Assembly (NCBI GenBank): GCA_030272585.1 | Contig: BSYQ01000005.1 | Coordinates: 2,294,001-2,358,000 of the forward strand | DNA length: 64,000 bases | Direction: 5' to 3' | Source of the DNA: Bryopsis sp. KO-2023 | Lineage: Eukaryota > Chlorophyta > Ulvophyceae > Bryopsidales > Bryopsidaceae | In this document: piece after piece, positions 19,890 through 32,000 of the stretch | Numbering within the stretch: position 1 is the stretch's first letter | Layout of the letters: every line of letters begins with the position of its first letter | Notes under the pieces: generated by a model | The model's database searches: none | What the model saw: the letters and a program-made list of their open reading frames with translations, nothing else | Told to the model about the DNA's origin: nothing | Position numbers and translations under genes: made by a program

Positions 19890-21724
19890 AGCCGACGATG
19901 TCAGGAGATGTCGTCGTAAATAATGTGTCCAGGAAACCCCGAGCCATCCTCATTCAAGTATGGCTGACCAAGGGATTTTGCTGTGGAACTGTGAAAAGTA
20001 GTGAAAGTAGATTACCGTTTATTAATTTTTTTATTTTATTTTTGGTTTTCAGGGAGTCCCTACCGGTGGAGAGATGCTGAGGTCCATTCTGAGGTGTGTA
20101 ATCAAAATTAAAACAGTAACTCAGGCTGTAAACTGAAGTGGGTTCTACGAATCTGCCAGATTCTCTCTTTGGCCTGTGTGATTTTTTGTTGTATGAACTT
20201 CAGGTGCTGCAAGTTTCTCACGAGGGGGTGCCCAGAGATGGCCAGCGATCATGGCCCGCCTCCCTCCGACATCCAGTTTGGTGCCGCATGCCTCGCGGTG
20301 ATGGACCCAACGGTGAACAACAAGTTTATCAAGGACTCGTTTGTTGCACCGGCGCACGCAGAGCTCCCGAATCTTTCATTGTTTGTGCGCCAGCCTGGCA
20401 GCCAATGGCTGCATGTGGATTAGTTGAAAAAAAAGAACAAAAAGAGAAAATAACCAGGATCGTTGTTGTACCGACATTGGGTCGGTGTTGTACCGGCCTG
20501 GCTGTTGTTATAACGTGACAAAGACGTTACGTGTACCGATGGTTGGCGTTATGAAAACCGATGCTGTACGTTGTTGTAACGATGTTGTGTTTCATTGCAG
20601 GTTGGGGATGAAATAGTTTCCCTGGTTGTGCAGAAGGCCACGAAAGAAACATGTTCGGGTGTAACAGGGAGGAGGAAACCGAAGGCGGGAGTGGAGGCAG
20701 GCACAGGAGTCTTTCCTGGACGACTCTGACGATGATTCGCCTCCTGAGGCAATGCCGGCGGGGGTCCATAATGTGCAGGACATTGAGGGGATGGCAAGGA
20801 GCGAGCTGACCGCATACGAGGCCCTTCCTACGTAGCCCCGGCGTTCCCAGCTCAAGTTTTGGGGCACGGAAGGCATGAAATTCCCAATCCATCAAAGGTG
20901 AAACTAAGAGGAACCTGAGATAAAGGAAGTTCGAGGGGAAGATCATGTGTCTATCTTGGGAGTGTGGTTAACGTTATGGCGGAAGTAAGGAGATCTTTAG
21001 GTGGATAAGATGTTACTTCTGCGAACTAAGTTATGTACTCCGGTATCGCCTCAAGTTCACCTCCACCTCCTTCGCAGCTGCATGGGTGCAAGCATTATCT
21101 CTGAACGGGGTCTGATTATTGAAGATATTTTAGAACAAAAGAAGTCCCTCAAAGACGCTTACAGAGGGAGATTTACACCCAAAAAAAGTGGATTGTGAAT
21201 TCACAATCATAGTCGCAACCAGGATTTCGGGGGAGGGGGGGCCGAAATGTTTTTTGGGGAGGGCACTTCTAATTTTTGTACTGTGAAGTAGAAAATCTGT
21301 TGAAGAGGATTTTATTTTATTTTATTTCTGGCTAGCTTTTTTGGGGGAGCCAAAAACTTTTTTAGGGCCCCCCCCCTGGTTGCGCCTATGTCCACAACAC
21401 TTTAAGATTGGTGAGAGTCGGGTTCATCGATCGCTACTAGCGATTCGCTGGATTAGGGATGAAAGATTGTGATAGTTCAGTGTCGGTTTGTGGATGATGG
21501 GGAAATGAGTCGGAACGACGGAAACTAGGGAAGGATTTAGGGGAAACGTTGTGAGGAACATGTGTCTTTTTGTAATCTTTATCAAGACAACCTTACATGG
21601 TTTTGGAGCCGGGGTAGCCTGTCAGAGAATTTTAAGCCACGCTAAATGTTGGAGACGTCAGAAAGAACGTCACTCGCGAAGGAGTGGGGTCGCGCCGTGA
21701 GTCAATGCCAGTGACCCACAAACT
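19890..21724. other. Unassigned sequence with short ORFs
   Basis: Contains ORFs of 60-140 codons (for example 20169-20423, plus; 20527-20946, minus), none of which I recognise. The segment 20440-20580 holds several GTTGTAC/GTTGTTATAACG words. A G-run followed by a matching C-run (21229-21240 and 21368-21376) brackets a T-rich stretch. Probably old transposon debris. Confidence 0.25.
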
Positions 21725-22507
21725 TTGTTGGACGCACGAAAGGTTCGCTCGGAGATTACTGGTGACGAATTGTGTCTCAAGAGTCTCAAGCTGAGACGGG
21801 GATTTCAAGGTAGCGACGTTTCGAATTTCGATCAGAGGGGCGAGCTAACCCGCTTTATCCAGTTAAGACCAGTCATGGGCTGCACAGGACAGACCCCTGT
21901 CCTGTGCATCGCACAGGACAGGGTTCTGTGCAGGTTCTGTGCACCCTGTGCTGTCCTGTCCTGTGCAGCGGAATTGCACAGGCCAGAACAGCACAGACTG
22001 TCTGTTCTGTGCACAGGGTCAGACCTGTGCTGCACAGGTGCACAGACCTGCACAGCACAGCACAGACCTGCACAGAATCTGCACAGAACTGCACAGAATC
22101 TGCACAGATTTTGCACAGAATCTGCACAGAACTGCACAGGAACTGCACAGAAACTGCACAGACCCTGTCTGTGCTGTGCTGTACAGGTCTGTGCACCTGT
22201 GCAGCACAGGTCTGACCCTGTGCACAGAACAGACAGTCTGTTCTGTCCTGTCCTGTGCACAGAGGTCTCAGCCCATGTCTGGTTAAGACGTGCACAAAAA
22301 GGTCACAGGGAACAAGCTGTTCGATATTTAATGGAAGATACAACGACCCCAGAAAAGCCGGCGGGGTCGGGAGATATCTCGATGCGGGAAAGTGGCGAAT
22401 ATCTAAGCGGCCAAACGTCTCTACTAAGGCCCGCCAGTTTCGGGGAAAAGCGCCAAGGCACCCGAGGCACTGCAAGATCGTTTGATGCTTTTGCTGCGGG
22501 ATCGTAA
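21725..22507 (+). CDS. Hypothetical ORF with an in-phase A-element insertion
   Basis: 260 codons open from 21725 to the stop at 22507. The middle 140 codons are exactly element A4 plus its duplication (420 bp), so the host frame is kept. Outside the insert the protein is charged: EITGDELCLKSLKLRRGFQG before, RAQKGHREQAVRYLMEDTTT after. I recognise no family. The host part may itself be retrotransposon debris, so expression is doubtful. Removing the insert gives FIQLRRAQKG across the junction. Confidence 0.35.
   Translation: MLDARKVRSEITGDELCLKSLKLRRGFQGSDVSNFDQRGELTRFIQLRPVMGCTGQTPVLCIAQDRVLCRFCAPCAVLSCAAELHRPEQHRLSVLCTGSDLCCTGAQTCTAQHRPAQNLHRTAQNLHRFCTESAQNCTGTAQKLHRPCLCCAVQVCAPVQHRSDPVHRTDSLFCPVLCTEVSAHVWLRRAQKGHREQAVRYLMEDTTTPEKPAGSGDISMRESGEYLSGQTSLLRPASFGEKRQGTRGTARSFDAFAAGS
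21870..22281 (+). mobile_element. A-family element A4, complete, 412 bp
   Basis: Termini CAGTCATGGGCTG and CAGCCCATGTCTG, as in A1. A perfect 8-bp duplication GTTAAGAC lies at 21862-21869 and 22282-22289. It is very similar to A1 over its whole length, with an added CCTGTGCATCGCACAGG segment near the left end. It is open in nearly all six frames. It lies 9 kb from the nested cluster, so the family is dispersed and not only a local satellite. Confidence 0.92.
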
Positions 22508-24940
22508 TGCTATACAAGAACAGAGCTCAGGCAAATTACGTACCATATTATATATTATTATACGTAATATCTAGTATGGATTGAATTAAAAGATACGTTT
22601 GTTGTCTTTTTGGAGTACCACCGCTGAAACAATTTAGGGCGCTTTTGTCATTATACATACGGACTCTTCCAACTTAATCAACTTCATTCGCAAATATAAT
22701 GAGTTCTTTGGTTTGCGACGACGCCTCCCATTCTAGTGGGCGCAATGTTACCAAATGGGCTCATCAAATGGGCTCACCAAATGGGTGTCTCTATCACGTT
22801 GGAAAGATAGAATGTGCCAATCGCAACATTGTAGAGAGAGAGTTCGACGACTCCTAGCGAAGGAGGGCCACCTGATTTTGATTTTAAACAAGGTTTTGAA
22901 GCGCACACAACAAACATATAATGCTTTATCAATCAATTGGTTTACCTTTACCCTATCGAAAAAGAGTTGGTTTATGAGACTCGGTTTTAAAATATTGATG
23001 GGATGAAGACGTCAGATTTTTCACCCCCAAAACAAATTGTTTTTGCACATCCATTGAATTTGCTTGTTTGTGTCCTATTATTTGAAAAGAGGCTCATTAA
23101 ATCATGATAAGGACAAAGTGTGGGATAATCGGTAAAGATTCATGGAGTTTCTTTGGAGGCAATTACTAATACTCCAATCAACCACAGCTCCATTGCGAAG
23201 GAGACAATAGAGAGATTGAGTTTGATGAAGAGAGTTCAGCCTACATATTGAGTATTCGGAGAGGCGGCTCAACCGTGAAGGCATATTCCCTTAAGTTGGG
23301 AGGAGCAAGAGCTACATGTTTGTTCATAGTAGCGTAGGTATCTACTCACAGAATGCTACTTAAATCGATTTTTGAAGTCGTTGAAACTCGTTGAGCAATG
23401 ATTATAGTGGGCCCCCAACATATTTTTTACCATAAAGAGAATGAACAAATGGGTGCGATTCCCTTGCGAATAATTGAAGTCCAGGAAGAAAGGTTCTCTT
23501 GGATACGCTCATATTGGCCTAAGTGGTGTTGTGTTGTGGAGAATCAAGAACACAACGAATGCGTCAGATTGAGAAGAAAGTTGACGGACCAATACGAAGA
23601 GTAACCGTGGTTTAGCGAACCTAGGCAACAAGATTCAAGATTGCCATTGCCTTCGTTAACCTTTGGGCAAACCAACATAATGACAACGATCTCATATCAA
23701 AACATGTGGTTGAGCATTCTAGCAATACGGCCTAGGGGCTTAGGGAGCTATTACGCAATCCTAGGAGTATATTATCTTATCGAGGATGGAAAGCGAGAGA
23801 GTCTTCCTCGTGTTTCAAAGGGAGACAAAACAAATCAATTCTTTGTTCTAGCAAACAACAAAAACGTGTTGCGAGGACAGGGTAAGGCACAAGTTTGACA
23901 AAATTGGCTTGAACCCAAACATGATAGTGCACTCTTAATACACAATTGTGAACCCCAAAATAGCATTCAAAGCGAAAAGCTCATCAATATTTGATTATAT
24001 TTTATTTTGATATCACCAAATGACAAATGAAACATTTGTCTATTGTTAACTAATAATCAACTGTATAGAGTAACATTAAATTAATTGTTGGAACAAATTT
24101 AGTTACGCGATCATTGGGTCGCAAAGCACAAAAGATCAATATAAAGTGCATATCTGAGAATTGATAGCGATACAAATAAAAGAACAAAAGTAGATGGACC
24201 TAACCTTAAGGAAACCAAGAAGGCACTTGTTGTGAATACAATAAAAGTAACTGCAGCAATAGTTCTTTTGTCGAAAGTGCACGACGACATAATTTTGGAG
24301 CCCACACATAACAAGAAAGGGGTGGGAAAATACTGTAAGGCATGGGCGGCAATATCTTGTAGACAGAGGCAGGTGACACCAACGGATAGAACTTTACAAA
24401 CGGTTTGTGACAACCCCAATAGAGAGATTGACTACATGGGGTAGTTCCAATGACACGAAGAATTGCATCATGTATCGTCGTAATATAGCGTAGAGGGAAT
24501 CAAACACTCTTCTAAGTGCTACGATGACTGCTAAAAAGGGCCCTATTAAAAGAAGGAGCATAACCTACCAGTTCTCTTGTAGAGAGAGGGAGAGAGAGAG
24601 AAATTAAAACACTTAGAAGATCTTGTTGTAAATTATACGATTGACGACAAACTATGCCATCTTTCACAACCCTTCAATCTCGATTCAAAGAACCTTCAAT
24701 TCCTCTCGCCCCCCTTCCCCTCCCCTTTCAACAAAAAGGGAAGGAAAGGGTTGAGAATTAAGAAAATGTATTTCGTTCTTTCAGGGGATTGCGAATATGT
24801 AGTATGTTCTTTTAGGGCATGGAAGGAAATACGACAGCTATATTAAGCTCATGTTTCTCAACAAGAGCTCTATGAAGGACAAAGAAACAAAAAATTTTGG
24901 GGGGGGGAAGCATTACCTATCTTTCGTTTTATCCACCTGA
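22508..24940. other. AT-rich, unrecognised, probably decayed transposon
   Basis: Near 22745-22790 is a short tandem repeat of the type CAAATGGGCTCA. ORFs at 22755-23006, 23398-23604 and 23641-23898 lie in the same general direction and may be scraps of one disrupted gene, but I cannot name it. A (GA)n run is at about 24586-24602. No splice-supported gene is seen. Confidence 0.25.
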
Positions 24941-26058
24941 GCTTCCTTGGAATGCTCAGCCCAACTGATTCTTTCTTTCAGCTGTATTTTTTGTTCCTGC
25001 CTGCAACATCCACGACAACGTTTAGATACACAAACAGGAGGAATGGACGAGAAGAAACACAAATTTTCTCTTGAAACACTCGCTCACATCTTCCCCATTG
25101 GGTTTCGCAACTACTCCGGCGGCATGATCCGCTGCCGCAGCTCTTTCCACCACTTGTTCAACGAAAGCTTCCTTCAGAAAATATGCACAAGTAGAGAAAT
25201 TATTGCGTTCACAGAGTTTGTGAAATACGGTCAACAGGCTGCAGCCGTCTGCCCGAAATTTGTAGACACTGACACGCGAAAAATCAAGCGGAACGGTTGT
25301 CGTTGGGTTTCAAGCACATGAACCTACCTCACTGATTGGGTTGTGGGTTGACCTTCTCTCACGATCGGTTTTCCCGGCGGTTGAAAGAACGAACACAGCG
25401 AAAGGTTCTGGCGTTCCACCCAGCAACGAAAGGAGGTCCCAAGTGACGTTTCTGGCATGTCGCACAAAATTGTGGTTTACCACCACCACGAGGAAAAAAA
25501 AGTTTGCATCTAGAAGTAATCAAATCAAATCATGATCACACATGCTGCATGCGACATGCACCCTGAATCATGATTTGATCTGAATCATGGGTGGGTCCAG
25601 AAACTGAGTACAAATTGTTCTGGATGCAGCCAAGTCAGTTGGGGGTTTTCGGCACATCTCGTTGAAAGTCGCCAGGGGTCTTGCTGCCACTGTACCCGTG
25701 AAAAGATAGATCATTGATGGTGGGTTGGCAAACTCATTGTGGCTCTCAGTGTGATTTTCTTTATTTGAATTGTGAATTTCGACTTCCAACGTTGTCTCTT
25801 TTGTGTCTCCCTATCAGGTTTTGCTCTGTTTTGCACTGGCCTGGGGGCCCCAGCCAGACAACTGTGCCGAACATCGACCAATATATAAAAAGAAAAAAGA
25901 AAATAAAGAAAGAAGAGACTTACAGAGAGAGTATTAAGGGAAAATGCACACCCATATGAAAATCCATCATGAAGATTTTCTTTTGCATATCTCCCCATCC
26001 CACTGCTACTGGTGATTATTCCCAAACAAAATGCAACAAAAAAGTGGATTCATTTCAG
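24941..26058. other. Downstream flank of LARS, no supported gene
   Basis: A GC-richer block at 25010-25320 is open on both strands (minus 25022-25234, plus 24947-25321), but neither product is recognised and no splice pattern links it to LARS. The inverted pair ATCAAATCATGATCAC and CATGATTTGATC occurs near 25525-25580. LARS 3' UTR should lie just below 26058. Confidence 0.3.
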
Positions 26059-29000
26059 TCAAGAGAATTCCATTTGGGGGTTTCCAGGGTACACATCGAT
26101 TTTGCCGCCCGGCCCAGCCTCTTGATTCTCATAGTCTCCAATTTCGATCGAGTCCAACCCCACTGAAGCTGTGATGTATCCGCTCAATTCACTCAGCAAC
26201 TCCTTTTCGTCGAAAGGAGGGGTCACCCCGAGAGCACCAGCCCCACCTTCGATGGCTTTTTCCTTTCTGTATTTAGCGAATGGCATGATCATTTTTTTGA
26301 GGTCCTTTTCGCTCCATTGGGATGCTGCTGGATTGGTGGCCACTTCTGAAAGGACCGTTTTGAAAACGTCTTCCGGGAAGGTGCGGGATTCTGGGTCAAA
26401 TTTGGATGAGAGTGCTTCCAGGGTAGCTGCTTGCCAGCTGATGAAACAAGGGGCAACCCGAATGGTGACTTTCGTGAATGTCTTGGCTGGCGGTGGTGCG
26501 ACACCTGAAAAATAGGAAACCAAAAAATTGAATAAATTGAATATATTTCTTCAACCATGAAAAAGGCCCTTGCGCTTTCGAAACTGGACGCTCTTTCGAC
26601 CATTCCTTCATTCGGGGTTCAGCAGCCCGACAATGAGCCATCATTAACTCCACGAATAACATACATTCGCAGCTTTGCCCACACCCTTGTTATCCATGGA
26701 CCCCCTTTACCTTTCTTTGCTTTTCCGGGGGCTTCCTTTTTCCGTTTCGAGTTTCTCAGGGCTGAAACGAACTCCTCTATGAACGTCGCTGCGTGCTGTA
26801 AACCGTAATCAGGTTGTGGAGCTTCTGGCCACCCAGCAGTCAATCCACTGGAACCCTGCACATGCCGAACGAAAGCCAATTTCCCTCTTGTTGAAACATG
26901 CAACACTGAGTACAAATGCACTCTAAAAACCTTGGCCACATATGCCACCTCCACGTTCAGTTGCTGTTGGGCTGATTTTTTATTTTTATACCTTTTTGAG
27001 CATGTTGACCCAAATGTGATCCATCGTGTGAGGGGCAAAGGGCATCAACAAGAGAGTCGAAACCTCAATATATCGTTCCACCAAGTGCCGATTCAGCATC
27101 TTCTCCTTGCAGGAAAATCTACACACAAATGTGACATATCACATCAGCACAGAAACAGAAATCCGGCAAAAAGAAAAGGGGGCTTTGGAGGGGTTCATGC
27201 AAATAATTCTAATTTCCAAGTACCGAAATACAAAAACGGAATTCATTCTCCCAGCTCAAGAATCGTCGACAAAAAAAAAAAAGGGCGATTTTCTCATTGT
27301 TCTTCCCTGTATTTTTGTACCCCCCATAAAACAGGGGGCGGTGGGGGAGGGGTTTTTCCATTTGTGGATGTCAAGGTTTTGTCGTAACAGCCCCTCACCT
27401 GTAGGTATCTCTGGCATTCATCAAATCGTACCACCCTGTTTTCAAAGCTTCCCTGAACATCATTCTCTCAAAGGCTGCTTTCGTCCTGTGCACCGCAATG
27501 TTGATTTCGTTTTCGAAAACTCTTTCGAAAAACGTGGAAACGGGGCCTTGATCCAACGAACCAACATTGGCTATGGACTCCTCCACCCAGGCGATCTCCT
27601 TGGTCAATCGGAGAATGGCAGCGTTCGCCGAGGTTTCCTCAAAATTTGCATCGTCCATTCCGTCCCCAGCATCCGCCAAAGCCACTCGAATAGCATCCGA
27701 CGAGTATTTGGCAATACCCTAAAAAACCCGACCAATTCTCCCCCCTCTCATTTCAAATCCTTTTTGAAATATCCACATGCATTCACAAGCAGATCCAGGA
27801 AACCAAGTCCAGAACTGTAGTCGCTAAACCATCTCGGATTCAAACCAATTGGCTCACCTGCTCCAAGGTCAAGAAATTTCCCGTTTGCTTGGACATTTTT
27901 GCTGCATTCAACATGATGTGTCCATTCGTTCTGAAGGCTTTCGGCCATTTGGACTTGTCCGGCCAAATCGCGGTGTGGTTGTACAGGCAGAAGGTCAAAT
28001 GATTTTGGATCAAATCTTTCCCAGACACCCTGATATCGAACGGATACCAATACTCGAATTCCCGATGCATGGCCTCCAGCTTCTCAATGGGAATTTTGGT
28101 TTCTGCAGGCAATGCCCCATCGCAGAAAACATAGTCCCACACCTGTTTGCACCGCCAGTCCAAACACAGTCAACTCTGGTTTCTTTGATTTTTGCATTCA
28201 TTCAAACAACCTGGGGAATTTCTTGCTGGATCCATGCTGCATGCCGTTTTCCGCTGAATTTGTTGCGTGGAAAAATAACAAATGCAATATAATCCTTGGT
28301 GTTGGAAAAACGCTAGAGGGAATTGTTTTTGCCAATTGGGGCTTTCCTTGTTTCTGGTGGTCTATTTTTAGCATCCCACCTCATCAGTGAGATCCTCCGG
28401 ATTCACGAGGCTGGTATCTTTTCCATACATATCCCCGTTCTGGAGGAAATGTGCGATGGTGTAGTATGCCATGTAAATGGTGGAATCTGACAAAGATTCC
28501 ACCAAGTATTCAGGATCCCACGGCACTCGAGTTCCCAACCCATACGCCCTCGAAACAGCCCACTTCTCCAACCATCCTGAAAAAAATTCACAAAACAAAG
28601 AGGTCAGACATCCGCCAAAAATAATTAAATTAAATTAATAAATAAACAAATAAATATAATAAAATAAAAGTACATGGAATTTGTACATGGGGAATGTATA
28701 CCTTTTACAATAGATTTGGGGTGCCCTGCAGCGATTCGTATCAAGAGACAAAACTGTTTGTTTGTTTTTTGGAAAATGGGCCCATGCTACTGTACGTTAA
28801 CTCGGGCATCTGGATTTCTATTTTTGTGAAAACCTGGCACAGCACATGGGGTCGATCCAACAGTTTCCTGAACATAAAGTGAAAGAGAAATCACGTCTTG
28901 TTTTCGCGTCTTACCAAGAGTGTGTTCGAAATTGGCCCTGGCTTCGGATCCATGGGTGTCCATCTCATCCAGGCATTCCTTCGTGAGTTTTGCCCATTCC

Positions 29001-32000
29001 TCCTCTCCATACGTGATGTACCATTGGTCAGTCAAAGCCACCACGCATTCATCGCCTGTTCACAAAACAGCATAGGAAAAAAATAACGACCCGAGAAGCA
29101 TTTTAAGACTCGACGACACCTATTCTTTCCTACATTTTGATTGGAGAGTAGTGGGTGGTGTGGAAAAAAGTGTGAGGATGGGTATGAGGATAATGGTGCG
29201 CATGAATCGCTCATTGATTGAGACTTGAAACAGGCCCCAGCGGCCTTTTCAAGTGTGAACAGATTCCTAAGATTGCCTTGTATTATTCTTTCCAATGAGC
29301 AAATTTCATGGCAAGAAAAGCACCGTAGAAGTGATCCATTTGCAGAATTCAAGGAAGGGTTTTGCTTCTTACCGGACCTCGACATGACTTTGCTTTCTGG
29401 CTCATTGTACAGAATCGCCTCCCCGCTGGCCACCATCGCGTTTTTGATAATCGGTTTCACCTCGGAAACCTTCTTACCAGCATATTCCCCAACTATCATC
29501 ACTCCATGAGTAAAACCCTGGCAACAGAATCAAAAACGGACATATCTTAGAAAGAAAAAAAAAAGAGATAATATAATATAATGTAATGTAATGCAATGCA
29601 ATGCAATGCAATGCAATGCAATGCAATGTAATGTAATGTAATGTATTGTATTGTAGGTCCAAACACAGCCTTTGCTCATACAGGTTGAATTCTGGTGGTG
29701 AATTCAGTTTCCAGTTCATGGTTTATCTTTTGGGGGACTACTGGAAAATCCAGACAACACTTTACCTTGAGATAGGTTTTTTCCTTGGCCAAGGCAAGTT
29801 TTGCGGCGTCATGTTGGCTTTTGATTTTCAATTCTTTGCTGACGGAGACGGCTGCCATGTTACCGAATCCTTCGATTTCGATTATGGGGATGACATCGAA
29901 CGGCATCACCCATTCGTCTTTCACCCCATGCTTGTCTTTCAATTTGTCTTTGTTTTCTTTCAAGTCCCGGAGCGCTATGTAGTCGTCAGGTGCATCGCTG
30001 TCGACCAAAGGAAGGAAAAAAAGTTATTATCACGAGTTGGGGAAATCTCAGTCGCATAGTGGATGGGTTGGATAGGGATCTCAGCTTTTATGCAGAAAAA
30101 ATATATATATACAGATACATATTTGGAAGAAAAAGGGAGTTCCAAGGATATATGTTGTTGATTGGATATGTTAGGAGACAGAACAAGCACCAGGAAAAAA
30201 TCACTTTTGGATCGAAATCGTATTCCTACGGTTCCCTTTTTGCTAAGAATGGCATTCAATGCATGATAATCTAAAAGGTTTCACAGCCAGCAAGTCTGAG
30301 ATAATATTTCTAGGAAGATGGAAAAATTCGGTTGGGGCCCTAAAAACATGTTTCTTCCACATAGACATAATTCTACCAGCTATTTTTGGCGACGAACTCT
30401 TCTTTACCTGGGAACGCTGGTCACTACCCCAGTTCCTTTCCCCATTTTGATTGTCAGGAGAGGCAATCCGTATATTCTTTCATGGGCGCAATTTGGTGAT
30501 TTGACGGGTGCCCCTATCAAGTCTTGTCCCTTGACTTTCAACAGGCATTCTGGCTCTCCTCGAACCTGATTTTAAGACGGAAGAAAACAAAATCAAAATC
30601 GACCAGCGAATTCAACACATTTCCACAACTTTTCCAAGCCAAATGAGGATTTCCTGGAATGCGGTCTGGTCTGACTGCGTGGGGCTAAAATAAGACTCTG
30701 AGAGTTTCACCAAAAATTGACTTGCTGTTGGTTTGGAGTCTACATAGGAATGCTGTATTCCTGAAATATAGTATCAAACGCCAAAGAAAAAGAAAAAAGA
30801 AAACTGTGGGACCGTCTTTTCCCTTTCTGTTTTCATGCAACGAAGCATTCCCCCTTGAAATTGATCATGTCGAATACCCGTTTATGTTTGAACGACAGGG
30901 GGATGAGTTTTGCTCAAAAAGAAAAAGAAAAAAGGGGGGGAAGAAAACAATCGGCAGCCAGTCTCACCGGAGTCAATTCTTGGTAAGACATGTTGAGGGC
31001 AGACCTCTCGGCCATGATATAAATTTCATCGTTGAGGCCTCTGTATGCTCCATACTCCCCATTAGGCAACAGCCAGAAATTCGTTTGGCCGTACATCGTC
31101 TCGGGTCGCAATGTGCCAGCCACGAAAAAAACTCGGCCTTTCCCAGCCAACGGCGCAAGGGCACCTTCAGGGAAAAACAGAAAACTGTGGGTGCTGTTTT
31201 TGAACTTGGGATTGAATCAGAAAGGGATAAGCAAGTTTCACGGCTTCTGTGAAGAAAAAGATAAGTAGAACCCCCTTGCATTTTGGAGGATCGTCATATC
31301 ATCAGCAAATGTGCGATGGAATATAAAGAAAGAGCTGCACCCCACAGTTTTCTGCAAAATAACCCAACTCAAGAAAAGAACACACACACACACAGGAAGG
31401 AGAAGGGGGGGGGGGGGGGGGGGGGGGGGAATGTATGAATATACATTGTATTCATGTGAAAAGCACATTTCTTTGTTTACATATGTTTGCACTGCCACAG
31501 TCTCCAACCTGTCAAGTCCAGTGCTTTCATTTTGATGAGAGTGTATTCTTGTGGAAGGACGCCTTCACCGGAGGATCTGTCATGATCCGCACAAGGCTGC
31601 CCATCGAGTGGGGAATAAACCGCATACCTTTGGGGAAAAAAAAAGGAGAAACACAGGACATGAATCATAAACATAAACCGGCCCGACATATCAGTACATA
31701 CTCAAAAATGTTCGAAACTATTTCAAACAGGCAGCAGCCACCAGGTGCAGCCCTCAAATGGAACTAGGTCGAAAACAGCCAAACAGATAGGTATACATAT
31801 TCGCATATTTCATATAGATTATGTATGTATGCGTATCGGGTCGATCCACGGCACCAAAAACTCGCTGAAATTATTATTGGTTTCTTCCATCTCAGCCATA
31901 CAATTCAAATATATATGTGTATATATACATATGTATTTGATTCTCCACACGGAACCCTTCCATCAAACTCACCGTTTGTCTTTGATGACCCTTCCTTGTG

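Noticed and set aside
25022..26025. Additional C-terminal exons of LARS
   Set aside because: The stop at 26059 follows PGNPQMEFS, matching plant-type termini; downstream minus-strand ORFs show no similarity to the animal C-terminal extension and no phased splice sites.
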